Origin: Legionella antarctica
GTDB taxonomy: Bacteria; Pseudomonadota; Gammaproteobacteria; Legionellales; Legionellaceae
Direction: 5' to 3'
Assembly: GCF_011764505.1 (NCBI RefSeq)
Contig: NZ_AP022839.1
Coordinates: 3,385,001-3,449,000, forward strand
DNA length: 64,000 nucleotides
Position 1 is the stretch's first letter; each line of letters begins with the position of its first letter. The translations under genes were made by a program, and so were the position numbers. Shown here piece after piece: positions 46,615-54,921 of this stretch. The notes under the pieces are model-generated. The model ran no database searches, was not told the DNA's origin, and was given only the letters and a program-made list of their open reading frames with translations.

Positions 46615-47877
46615 CTAGTTTAACAAAGCGCAACTCAATTGCGGATGGTGTTCAATAATGGTGTTATACAAATTCATATTAGCTTCAATAATATGATTTC
46701 CCATTTTGGAGTCTGGATTCGCGTCTGCTTTACTGTTCAAAGCAACAACCGTTGTTACATTATTACAAGGTTGCCATAAGTACATGACTCGGAATCCCAA
46801 TGTACTTCCCTGATAGGTCCAAAACCTTAGTCCTGATTCGATATCATAATAATATCCTACCCCTAAACCAAAACCTGAAGTATCGTTTTCAGTAACTGTA
46901 GGAATAGGTAAACCAGTTTTTACCGATACCACTGACTCTAATTCAGCCAGCGTACTTTCTCTATAAATGGGATTAATAAGACTTCCATGATAAAGTAACT
47001 GTACCCATCGTAGAACATCTTCGGTATTCGCAACTATCGCTCCAGCAGCTCCTGCCCAGGATAAATCATTACTGAAGGTATCGACTATTTTATTATCATC
47101 CGTATCAAAATAATAACCATGTATCTTTCGATCTGAGATTGATTCGCGCACTGCATTCCCATCAGGTCCTGCAGGATAAAAGGTATGATTTAAGGAATGG
47201 CTTTGATTAATTATTCGTTTTTTTAACTGATTAGCAAATGTATCATGAGTTATTTTTTCAATGACTAGTCCAGCAAGAATATAATTGCTGTTAGAATAAT
47301 CAAATCGGTTCTTCTGATTTATTTCTATTGGTTTTTCCGGATGGGCGTAAAGAAGTAATTCTTCATCGGTCCAGACATGACCTAAATCCCGTTCCAGGCT
47401 CTTCTCAAATTCTGGATTACCAGAATAATTAGGGATCCCGCTGGTCATATTCAATAACTGGCGCAAAGTGACTCCGCTCCAATTAGAGTATTGTGGCAAC
47501 CACTTACCTAGTGAATCATTTAAAGACAATTTACCTTCGGTTTGTAATTGCAGTAATATCAATGAAGTAAAGGATTTGGTGATGCTGCCAATATCAAATA
47601 CATGCTCAAAATTAATCACTTCAGAAAATGGAGGATAACCAACTCGACCAGTCATTACTGTTTTAATATTATCCAGATTAATCGGTCCATTATGAGGGAA
47701 CAGTACCGAAGCAGAAATAGCGGTAAATTGCTCTTTTTTACTGTATTTTTTAAAATAATCATCAACTACAGTTTGAATAATATCTTTTTTCTCTGAGTCT
47801 ATAAGATTCGCTTTAGCATTTACCGTTGAAAAAATCAGGTGTACAGCCAGAATCAAGTGTAGCGTAGGTCTCTTCAT
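46615..47877 (-). CDS. Secreted serine hydrolase of the beta-lactamase/class C family
   Basis: The 420-residue protein starts with a signal peptide (LHLILAVHLIFSTVNA). It has the SxxK nucleophile in GSITKSFTSL and the YxN motif in FDYSNSNYIL. The domain is that of class C beta-lactamase-like enzymes (PF00144), which include D-Ala-D-Ala carboxypeptidases and esterases such as EstB. The substrate is unknown. It is convergent with the diguanylate cyclase gene. Confidence 0.87.
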   Translation of the reverse strand: MKRPTLHLILAVHLIFSTVNAKANLIDSEKKDIIQTVVDDYFKKYSKKEQFTAISASVLFPHNGPINLDNIKTVMTGRVGYPPFSEVINFEHVFDIGSITKSFTSLILLQLQTEGKLSLNDSLGKWLPQYSNWSGVTLRQLLNMTSGIPNYSGNPEFEKSLERDLGHVWTDEELLLYAHPEKPIEINQKNRFDYSNSNYILAGLVIEKITHDTFANQLKKRIINQSHSLNHTFYPAGPDGNAVRESISDRKIHGYYFDTDDNKIVDTFSNDLSWAGAAGAIVANTEDVLRWVQLLYHGSLINPIYRESTLAELESVVSVKTGLPIPTVTENDTSGFGLGVGYYYDIESGLRFWTYQGSTLGFRVMYLWQPCNNVTTVVALNSKADANPDSKMGNHIIEANMNLYNTIIEHHPQLSCALLN

Positions 47878-48043
47878 AATTAAGACATCCGATAAGTAAA
47901 TTATTCTTCAAATTGGATTTATATTATCCTAAATCAGGTTAAAAGGAAAACTTAATCTAGGCTCGATCATCCAAAAGATTCAGTCGAATGCTACTCGCTT
48001 TAATCGTATTGTGTTGCAGCAATGCAGAATAGAACATCTGTTG

Positions 48044-48652
48044 TTATTTAGTTTCAAGAACGGCTTTTAAATGTGGCCATACATTATCAAGAATTTTTTG
48101 TTGCGCTTGCTCATTTGGATGTAAGCCGTCTTTTTGCATCAGATTATCATGACCTGCTACACCTTCTAAAAACATAGGGACCAACAAAATCTTGTGGGTT
48201 TTGGCTAATTCAATGTACATATTCTTAAGTTGTTCACGATATTTTAGACCGTAGTTAGGCGGAAGGTCTATTCCGAGCAATAATACCTTAGCTTTGGCTT
48301 TTTGGCTCTCCTGGAGCATGACTTCGAAGTTATTTCTTATCTGACTGATGGGAAGACCTCGCAAACCATCATTTGCCCCCAACTCAATGATAACGACATC
48401 GGGTTTGTACTTTTGCAGTGCGGGTTTTAATTTCGCCAGCCCATTACTGGTTGTATCACCGCTGATGCTGATGTTGATGATATTAAAACGCCCTTCTGTT
48501 TGCAACCTTGTCGCCAATAGATTCACCCATCCTTTTTGAGTATCAATGCCATAACCTGCGCTTAAACTGTCGCCTAGGACGACAATATTTTTTGCTTGTA
48601 GGGGTGCTATTATTAATACTAACAACATTAAAAATAAATTCAGGGATTTCAT
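48044..48652 (-). CDS. tesA: Arylesterase/acyl-CoA thioesterase I, TesA-like
   Basis: This is a 202-residue SGNH hydrolase with a signal peptide (LFLMLLVLIIAPLQA). Block I VLGDSLSAGYG, the Gly block, ELGANDGLRG and the C-terminal DGLHPNEQ give the Ser/Gly/Asn/His set. Similar enzymes are periplasmic lysophospholipase/thioesterases. It is head-to-head with ybbA, with start codons overlapping by 2 bases, the same arrangement as in Escherichia coli. Confidence 0.93.
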   Translation of the reverse strand: MKSLNLFLMLLVLIIAPLQAKNIVVLGDSLSAGYGIDTQKGWVNLLATRLQTEGRFNIINISISGDTTSNGLAKLKPALQKYKPDVVIIELGANDGLRGLPISQIRNNFEVMLQESQKAKAKVLLLGIDLPPNYGLKYREQLKNMYIELAKTHKILLVPMFLEGVAGHDNLMQKDGLHPNEQAQQKILDNVWPHLKAVLETK

Positions 48653-49328
48653 GGTGATCCAGAAGGAAATTATTAAGCTTGAAAATGTCTACTATACCGT
48701 CAGCACCGGAGAGCTATGTTTATCTATATTGACAAACATAAGTCTTGAAATCAAGGCAGGAGTGACTATTGCCATTACTGGTGCATCAGGTTCTGGAAAA
48801 ACTTCTTTGCTCAACTTGATGGCAGGCTTGGAACTGCCTTCGAGTGGGAAAATATTTTATAATACTCAGGATATTACCCTACTGGATGAAGATCAGCGAG
48901 CCCAGCTCAGAGCACGGCAAATTGGGTTCATTTTCCAATCGTTTCAGTTGCTTCCCAATCTTACGGCCCTGGAAAATATTATGCTTCCTCTGGAAATTAT
49001 GCGCCTGGAGAATGCATTAGTTATTGCTAATTCATGGTTGGATAAAGTGGGGCTTCACAATCGTGCGAAACATTTTCCGTTGCAATTATCTGGAGGAGAA
49101 CAACAGCGTGTGGCTATAGCACGAGGATTTGCTATCTCACCCTCCGTATTATTTGCCGATGAGCCTACTGGTAACCTGGATCCACAAACGGGTAAAACCA
49201 TTACTGACTTACTTTTTGCCTTAAATGAAGAGCACCAAACTACTTTGGTTATCGTGACCCATGATGACACTTTGGCCCGGCGTTGCCAGCTTCACTGGCC
49301 ATTAGTAGAGGGGCGATTAGTTTGCTAA
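48651..49328 (+). CDS. ybbA: ABC transporter ATPase YbbA
   Basis: The 225-residue ATPase has Walker A GASGSGKTS, signature LSGGEQQRVAIARG and Walker B VLFADEPTG, with the LolD/MacB-type FIFQSFQLLP Q-loop. It pairs with the FtsX-type permease downstream. Its start overlaps the divergent tesA start; a CAGGG sits five bases upstream. Confidence 0.93.
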   Translation: MVIQKEIIKLENVYYTVSTGELCLSILTNISLEIKAGVTIAITGASGSGKTSLLNLMAGLELPSSGKIFYNTQDITLLDEDQRAQLRARQIGFIFQSFQLLPNLTALENIMLPLEIMRLENALVIANSWLDKVGLHNRAKHFPLQLSGGEQQRVAIARGFAISPSVLFADEPTGNLDPQTGKTITDLLFALNEEHQTTLVIVTHDDTLARRCQLHWPLVEGRLVC

Positions 49329-51796
49329 GTTTACCCCTACCTATAAAAGCAATCATTCGGGAATGGCGAACGGGTGAGTTAACCTTGCTGTTTATCGCGC
49401 TAATTGTTGCTGTAGCTTGCGTCAGTGCAATGAATAATTTTACTGGAACGGTGAAGCATCAATTGGAGCAAAGTGCTACAAACATGCTTGGTGCGGATGC
49501 GGTTTTTACTAGTAAATCGTCTATTCAGCCGGAGTGGTTACAAAAATCCCAGGCTCTTGGCTTAAGTCAAACAATTAGCCTTAGTTTTTCCAGTATGGTT
49601 GAAGATCAAAATCAGTTGCAGTTGGCACAAATTAAAGCAATTTCAACTCCATACCCTTTGCGAGGCGTACTCAAAATAGCCAGAAATCTTAGCGAACCTT
49701 ATGGAAAAGAGATTAATCGTGCTCCGGACCCAGGTACAGCATGGTTGGAACCTCGACTTTTTTCCCTTCTGGCAACTGAAATCGGTAAAACGATTAATAT
49801 CGGTGCTGCCAGTTTTAAAATCACCGGTGTCATTCAGGATCAACCAGGGCAAACAGGTGACTGGTTCACCATTTCTCCTCGCATCATTATTAATTTTGAG
49901 GATGTTGCCAAAACAAAAGTTATTCAACGAGGCAGTAATCTAAGTTATAACTGGCTGCTAAATGGATCCAAAAAGCAATTGCGCGCGATGCAGAATTTTT
50001 TAAACCAAGAGGGAGCAGATAAGCAGCAGTGGCTGGATAGTCAAAATAGAAATCTAAGAGTAACCGAAACCCTCGAGCGGACTTTAAGTTATCTAAATTT
50101 TAGCACAGTATTAAGCATGATTCTGGCTGGAGTTGCAATCAGTATGGCTTCATTGCGTTATTGTCAACGTCATTTAAAGCAAGTCGCTCTATTGCGTTGT
50201 TTTGGAGCCTCTCAGTACCAGGTAATGCAACTTTATATTGCTAGTATCGGTTTATTGGGTATTGTTGCCTGCATTCTTGGCGCTGTAATTGGTTATGCAT
50301 TTCAACCGATATTAATTAAATGGCTTGGTGGTCTTTTGCCCCGAGTAGAGCCGCAATTCACTCTCAGACCGTTATTGCTTAGTATGGTTACCGGAATGAT
50401 GATCTTGTTTTGTTTTTCTATAGGAACTATTTGGCAGTTACGTAAAGTAAGTGCGATTACTCTTTTTCGGCAATACCAGATTATGTGGGAGAACACCCTT
50501 ATTTTGACCTATGGAATGGCCTTATTTTTATTGACTGGTCTGGCCTATATCTATACCGATTCCCTTAAAGTGACGTTAAGCGTATTGACTGGATGCCTTG
50601 GATTTATAGGAGCAGCTCTAATAGGTCTTTGGCTGTTATTTGCAGGGCCAATTAAAACAAAAGCCCGTATTTCCTTGAGTTGGCGTTTTGGCTTCACCAA
50701 TATTGCTCATAACCTAAATGATAGTGCGGTGCAGGTAATTGGTATTGGTCTTGCCTTAACAGCAATGCTTAGTTTAACCCTACTTAAAAATCACTTGCTT
50801 AGTGACTGGCAACAGCAGTTACCAGAACAAACAGCTAATTATTTTGTAATTAATGTAGCACCGGAGCAGACCACCTTCTTAAATCAAGTACTAGCAGCCA
50901 ATCAAGTCAAAAGTGCCAGTTTTTATCCTATGGTACGTGGACGATTAGTAGCCATTAATCAGGAGTCGGTTAATCAACGATATGGTGAGGATGCCAAAGA
51001 TATAAATGCTTTACAAAGAGAACTGAATTTATCATGGTCAAAGAAGCTACCCGATAGCAATCTGATTGTAGACGGTACTTGGGACGTGACAGACCCTTCT
51101 CAAAATTGGGTTTCTGTTGATCAGGGATTAGCTAAATCCCTGGGAATAAAATTGGGAGACTTTTTGCTATTTCGTATTGGTGACATAGAGCTAAGTGCCC
51201 GAATCTCCAGCTTCAGGCAAATTGATTGGAATTCATTTAAGCCCAATTTTTTCATGCTCTTCAAGCCGGGCCTGCTTAATCAATTACCTCAAACGATGAT
51301 TACCAGCTTTTATCTACCACCTGAGAAGCAGTATGTGTTACTCCAAATCAACAAACAATTTCCGAACGTTACTGTAATTGATGTCGCCAATACGATTAAT
51401 AAAATTCGAGCCATATTTACCAGTGCAGGAAATGCAATCACTTTTATTAGCCTGTTTGCTTTATTAATTGGTCTGGTTATTGTTACTTTGGCAATTTTGG
51501 CCTTTAGCAGCACCAAACTAGAGGAAACCAGAGTATTGAAAATTTTGGGAATGCGTCGTAAGACGTTATTATGGATACGCAGTAGTGAGGCGTTTTTAAT
51601 TGGTGTCTATTCGGGAGTGTTGGCTACAGGTACCGCTATATTGATTAATTTATATACGGCTGAAGCCATTTTAAAGAGCCAGTTTTCCATTCCTTGGAGC
51701 CTTTTTATCGTTATCCCTATGACTACTGCTCTCCTGACGGTGGTCATTAACTTAATCATTCAGAGAAAACAATATCAAAGCCGCTCACCCGGGTGA
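49322..51796 (+). CDS. ybbP: FtsX-family ABC permease YbbP
   Basis: About 824 residues, with four-helix FtsX domains: a first N-terminal helix (ELTLLFIALIVAVACVSAM), a cluster around 270-440 and a C-terminal cluster from about 720 on, with large periplasmic regions between. In E. coli the same permease accompanies YbbA and TesA. The TTG at 49322 overlaps the end of ybbA by 7 bases and has GAGGGG 8 bases upstream; an upstream TTG at 49283 would overlap ybbA more. A short palindrome CTCACCCGGGTGAG covers the stop codon. Confidence 0.9.
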   Translation: MLSLPLPIKAIIREWRTGELTLLFIALIVAVACVSAMNNFTGTVKHQLEQSATNMLGADAVFTSKSSIQPEWLQKSQALGLSQTISLSFSSMVEDQNQLQLAQIKAISTPYPLRGVLKIARNLSEPYGKEINRAPDPGTAWLEPRLFSLLATEIGKTINIGAASFKITGVIQDQPGQTGDWFTISPRIIINFEDVAKTKVIQRGSNLSYNWLLNGSKKQLRAMQNFLNQEGADKQQWLDSQNRNLRVTETLERTLSYLNFSTVLSMILAGVAISMASLRYCQRHLKQVALLRCFGASQYQVMQLYIASIGLLGIVACILGAVIGYAFQPILIKWLGGLLPRVEPQFTLRPLLLSMVTGMMILFCFSIGTIWQLRKVSAITLFRQYQIMWENTLILTYGMALFLLTGLAYIYTDSLKVTLSVLTGCLGFIGAALIGLWLLFAGPIKTKARISLSWRFGFTNIAHNLNDSAVQVIGIGLALTAMLSLTLLKNHLLSDWQQQLPEQTANYFVINVAPEQTTFLNQVLAANQVKSASFYPMVRGRLVAINQESVNQRYGEDAKDINALQRELNLSWSKKLPDSNLIVDGTWDVTDPSQNWVSVDQGLAKSLGIKLGDFLLFRIGDIELSARISSFRQIDWNSFKPNFFMLFKPGLLNQLPQTMITSFYLPPEKQYVLLQINKQFPNVTVIDVANTINKIRAIFTSAGNAITFISLFALLIGLVIVTLAILAFSSTKLEETRVLKILGMRRKTLLWIRSSEAFLIGVYSGVLATGTAILINLYTAEAILKSQFSIPWSLFIVIPMTTALLTVVINLIIQRKQYQSRSPG

Positions 51797-51942
51797 GAAA
51801 TCCTGTAAATTAAGAATTTCCTGTTGGTTTAATACGAAATTTAGTACAGTAACAATCTGGGAGCAGATTAGAAACTGTAGTAAAATTTAATGATATCCTT
51901 ATGTTCCCTATCAGAAAGACTTCCCAATCTAAAGGAAAAAAA

Positions 51943-52458
51943 ATGAACCAGACGATTTCTATGTACAACGCCTCAATTCCAATTTTTAAGCAATTATTGA
52001 CCGCGTTAAATGATATTTTAATTAAAACAAAAACGCACGTGGAGAATAAAGCAATTGGGCCTCATACTCTGCTGCAAGCAAGTTTGTTTCCTGATATGTT
52101 CAATTTTATTCGGCAGGTACAAATTGCAACTGATTTTTCCCGAGGAGTTAGCGCTCGTTTAGCGGGTTTAGATGTCCCTGCTTATGAAGACAATGAAATC
52201 AGCATTGAGGATTTACAAGTTCGTATTGAAAAAACGCTAAAATTTCTCGCCACTATTAAACCAGAAGCAATAAATGGTAGTGAGGAGAAGGAAATTATTA
52301 CTCGACCAGGAACACCAAAAGAGAAAAAATTTAATGGCCAAGCCTACCTGCTGCATTATGGACTTCCCCAATTTTTCTTCCATGTGACAACAGCCTATGA
52401 CATCTTGCGCAATCATGGGGTTGAAATTGGTAAAAAAGATTATATGGGAGCCTATTAA
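51943..52458 (+). CDS. DUF1993 family protein
   Basis: About 171 residues, starting MNQTISMYNASIPIFKQLL. It matches the DUF1993 pattern (DinB-like four-helix bundle) with LFPDMFNFIRQVQIATDF, RLAG and a final HVTTAYDILRNHGVEIGK. The role of the family is unknown. The chosen ATG has AAAGGA upstream; an open frame extends to 51901 without support. Confidence 0.88.
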   Translation: MNQTISMYNASIPIFKQLLTALNDILIKTKTHVENKAIGPHTLLQASLFPDMFNFIRQVQIATDFSRGVSARLAGLDVPAYEDNEISIEDLQVRIEKTLKFLATIKPEAINGSEEKEIITRPGTPKEKKFNGQAYLLHYGLPQFFFHVTTAYDILRNHGVEIGKKDYMGAY

Positions 52459-52492
52459 GTAAACTAAGACTTCCTGTTCACTGGGTTTTGTT

Positions 52493-52519
52493 AATTTCCC
52501 TCAACCGTAGAGGGAATTT
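52493..52519 (+). terminator. Possible Rho-independent terminator after the DUF1993 gene
   Basis: TTCCCTC and GAGGGAA pair around a 7-base loop, followed by TTTATTCTC. The T-run is short. Confidence 0.4.
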
Positions 52520-52752
52520 ATTCTCAGGTGAGAAAATATAAAAAAAACACCGTTCCATTATGTTGATATGAATAGCTGCCCTCGGAGACAGCTACTTATT
52601 ATTCGGTGAAAATTTCCTCCCAACGCCTCTATACAGAGCTAATTATTCGACCACCCCTTCTCTTCACAAATAAAGCTCAAATATAAGTCATCTTAATACT
52701 TTCTTAATCCAAATGAGCTAAAATTGGGGGAATTTTAGGTTTGAGAATTTAT

Positions 52753-53490
52753 ATGATTTTATATGTGCCATTTCCCCGGTCACAAGCAAGTGATTTGGTC
52801 GAACGCGTCGAAAGTTGGAAACATGAGCAGAGCAAGCTCTCGGATAATGGAATACATATTATTTATCATGGTGATGATGTTGATTTTGATGTAGAGCGAA
52901 TATCGCCTTCGGTGATTTATATCTGTGCCCATGGATTTTCCGATGATCATCCTCTCGTTGTAGGTAATAATGTGGATTTTACAAAAACTGAGTTTCTAGA
53001 TATTCAAAGAGTCTCTCATCGATTTAATCAGGATTTTGGATGGGTATTTAATCAAATTGAAGCGATTCATCTTTATTGTTGTGGAAGCCAAAGCAAGAAT
53101 AAGAAAATGGCAGAAGAGCTGCTCACTGGTTTAATGAGAAAAGATATATCAATTCACAGTTATGCTGGTCATGTTACTACCCCTGACAGTAATGGTATAC
53201 GCTGGAGTTTTAGTATTAACCAGAAAGTACCGGTACAAGATACTGAAAGTATTCTCCTTAAGCAAGATACCTGTGAAATACCTTCCCGAGTTGGCATTAA
53301 AGCAGAGACTATAGAGCGATTTCTTGAAGAGGCAAAGGAGCGCCGGAGATACAATTTCTTTGCTCGAGGAAAAGCTGCCAGGCAAGAGGAGCTGTATCAT
53401 CGACGTATTATTATTACAATGCAAACGAACTCAACGAACCCTACTCCTCAATCTAATGATGAGATTACTGCTACTCCACCATGTTTATGA
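52753..53490 (+). CDS. Caspase-fold (clan CD) cysteine peptidase-like protein
   Basis: About 245 residues with no signal peptide. The His-Gly of VIYICAHGFSDD (His60) and the Cys of AIHLYCCGSQS (Cys109/110) fall at the ends of two predicted strands some 50 residues apart, the layout of caspase-like and CHAT/C80-type peptidases. The C-terminus is basic, then Asn/Thr/Pro rich. A secreted effector is plausible but unproven. The start is uncertain: ATG 52753 or TTG 52741. An IS3-type element is inserted one base after the stop codon and has not altered the protein. Confidence 0.6.
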   Translation: MILYVPFPRSQASDLVERVESWKHEQSKLSDNGIHIIYHGDDVDFDVERISPSVIYICAHGFSDDHPLVVGNNVDFTKTEFLDIQRVSHRFNQDFGWVFNQIEAIHLYCCGSQSKNKKMAEELLTGLMRKDISIHSYAGHVTTPDSNGIRWSFSINQKVPVQDTESILLKQDTCEIPSRVGIKAETIERFLEEAKERRRYNFFARGKAARQEELYHRRIIITMQTNSTNPTPQSNDEITATPPCL

Positions 53491-53555
53491 GTATAGTGGA
53501 CCCCAAAAATGAGACAGTGGTGTAAAATAGAAACCATTGTTAAACGGGGTACCAA

Positions 53556-53840
53556 GTGGCTAAAAAAAAATTTACATCTGACTTCAAAGCAAAGGTAGCA
53601 ATTGAGGCATTAAAAAGTCACAAGACGACCAATGAATTGGCATCTGAATTTGAGGTGCATGCAACACAAATCAATCTGTGGAAAAAACAATTACTGGATG
53701 GAAGCAAGCAATTGTTTAGCGGCAAGCATGACAAAGACATGGACTCCATCATACAAGAACGAGATCGATTATACACGCAAATAGGCCAGCTAGCGGTTGA
53801 GTTAGACTGGCTTAAAAAAAAGACCGGTCATCTAAGTTGA
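53556..53840 (+). CDS. IS3-family transposase OrfA (element B)
   Basis: 94 residues, GTG start behind GGGG. The helix-turn-helix reads ASEFEVHATQINLWKKQ, followed by a zipper helix. The end (DWLKKKTGHLS) is encoded over AAAAAAAAG, a slippery site for OrfAB. Confidence 0.93.
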   Translation: MAKKKFTSDFKAKVAIEALKSHKTTNELASEFEVHATQINLWKKQLLDGSKQLFSGKHDKDMDSIIQERDRLYTQIGQLAVELDWLKKKTGHLS

Positions 53841-54697
53841 GCGTGCGGGAGAAGCGAGCCATGATTGATGTCAATCACCCTACACTCAGCATCGTACGCC
53901 AATGTGCATTGGTTAATTTGTCACGCGCTAGCTACTATCGCACTGCTGGCGAAGGAATATGTACCGAGAGCCCAGAGAATCTGGCTTTGATGGTCTTGAT
54001 TGATGAGGAATACATGCGCCATCCTTTCTATGGAAGCAGAAAGATGCGTTCTTATTTACGTCGCCTTGGCCATGACGTTAACCGTAAGAGAGTGCAGCGT
54101 TTGATGCGGATCATGGGTCTGGTTTCAGTGGCACCAAAGCCGAATACGAGTAAAAAGAACAAGGAACAAAAGGTTTATCCCTACTTGCTACGTGGTTTAG
54201 TGATTGATCGACCCAATCAGGTTTGGTGCACCGATATTACCTACGTTAGGATGCAAGGAGGCTTTGTATATTTGGTGGCAATAATGGACTGGTATAGCCG
54301 CAAGGTGCTCTCTTGGAAGGTATCAAACAGCATGGATGATGACTTTTGTGTAAGCGCGTTGGAGAGCGCCATCAGGCTCCACGGCAGGCCTGATATTTTT
54401 AATACGGATCAAGGCTCCCAGTTTACCAGTAAGGCGTTTACCGATGTTTTAAAAGACCATGACATCAAAATTAGCATGGACGGGAAAGGTCGATGGATGG
54501 ATAATGTGTTCATTGAACGGCTATGGCGTTCAGTCAAATATGAAGATATTTACATAAAAGAATACGGAACAGTTTTAGCACTACGAAATGGTTTAAGGGT
54601 GTATTTCAAGTTTTATAACGACGAAAGACCTCATCAATCATTTGGAATATACACGCCGTCAGAGGTTTATGCTGGCCTATATGAGGCTGCAGCGTAA
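53837..54697 (+). CDS. IS3-family transposase OrfB (element B)
   Basis: 286 residues with DDE residues in QVWCTDITYVR, IFNTDQGSQFTS and DNVFIERLWRSVK. It starts at TTG 53837, overlapping orfA by 4 bases, but is more likely read as an OrfAB fusion. It is related to but clearly distinct from the element A transposase. Confidence 0.94.
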   Translation: MSVREKRAMIDVNHPTLSIVRQCALVNLSRASYYRTAGEGICTESPENLALMVLIDEEYMRHPFYGSRKMRSYLRRLGHDVNRKRVQRLMRIMGLVSVAPKPNTSKKNKEQKVYPYLLRGLVIDRPNQVWCTDITYVRMQGGFVYLVAIMDWYSRKVLSWKVSNSMDDDFCVSALESAIRLHGRPDIFNTDQGSQFTSKAFTDVLKDHDIKISMDGKGRWMDNVFIERLWRSVKYEDIYIKEYGTVLALRNGLRVYFKFYNDERPHQSFGIYTPSEVYAGLYEAAA

Positions 54698-54703
54698 TGG
54701 AAT

Positions 54704-54837
54704 GCCTGTGGATATGTGGACGCGTCCTGCGGATCAGCCATCGCCCTTCGGGACATGTGGACAAGCCATGGATAACAAAAAGACGTTATCCACCGCTTGA
54801 CCACACTCGATGGCTTCGCGCCCACATACCCACAGGC
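54704..54837 (+). repeat. Large branched hairpin after orfB of IS3 element B
   Basis: Nested pairs: GCCTGTGG with CCCACAGGC, TATGTGG with CCCACATA, GCCATCG with CGATGGC, TGTGG with CCACA, CAAGC with GCTTG, and TGGATAAC with GTTATCCA at the tip. It begins 7 bases after the transposase stop. It has the same plan as 30722-30860, in an unrelated transposon family. Confidence 0.75.
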
Positions 54838-54921
54838 TCAATAACAGGTGTTTCATTAACTGCTATTGTGGTTGACTCGTGTGCTACGCACCCTCGTCAA
54901 CGAAAGAAAGTAGAATTAAAG

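Larger units (their letters stand above)
11205..54921. other. 43.7-kb segment inverted by recombination between IS66 copies 1 and 3
   Basis: Copy 1 flanks are ctttaatt (9081-9088) and ataaattg (11205-11212). Copy 3 flanks are aattaaag (54914-54921) and caatttat (57038-57045). Reversing the segment between the copies restores a perfect 8-bp duplication at both (ctttaatt/ctttaatt and caatttat/caatttat). The same reversal rejoins the IS3-type element at 53492 to its missing right end at 9031-9088 and restores its GAG duplication. Three independent matches make chance very unlikely. An assembly mis-join at identical 2.1-kb repeats would look the same. Confidence 0.88.
53492..54921 (+). mobile_element. 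IS3-family insertion sequence B, left part (right end at 9031-9088)
   Basis: The left end is tatagtggacccc, preceded by GAG (53489-53491). The element is cut by IS66 copy 3 at 54922; its last 50 or so bases plus the second GAG are at 9028-9080. The rejoined length is about 1.48 kb. It carries orfA and orfB and, after orfB, about 270 bp of non-coding DNA with a long hairpin. Confidence 0.9.

Noticed and set aside
52493..54921. Considered whether IS66 copy 3 plus IS3 element B form a composite transposon
   Set aside because: The IS3 element is simply interrupted by IS66, as shown by the position of its missing end at 9031-9088.
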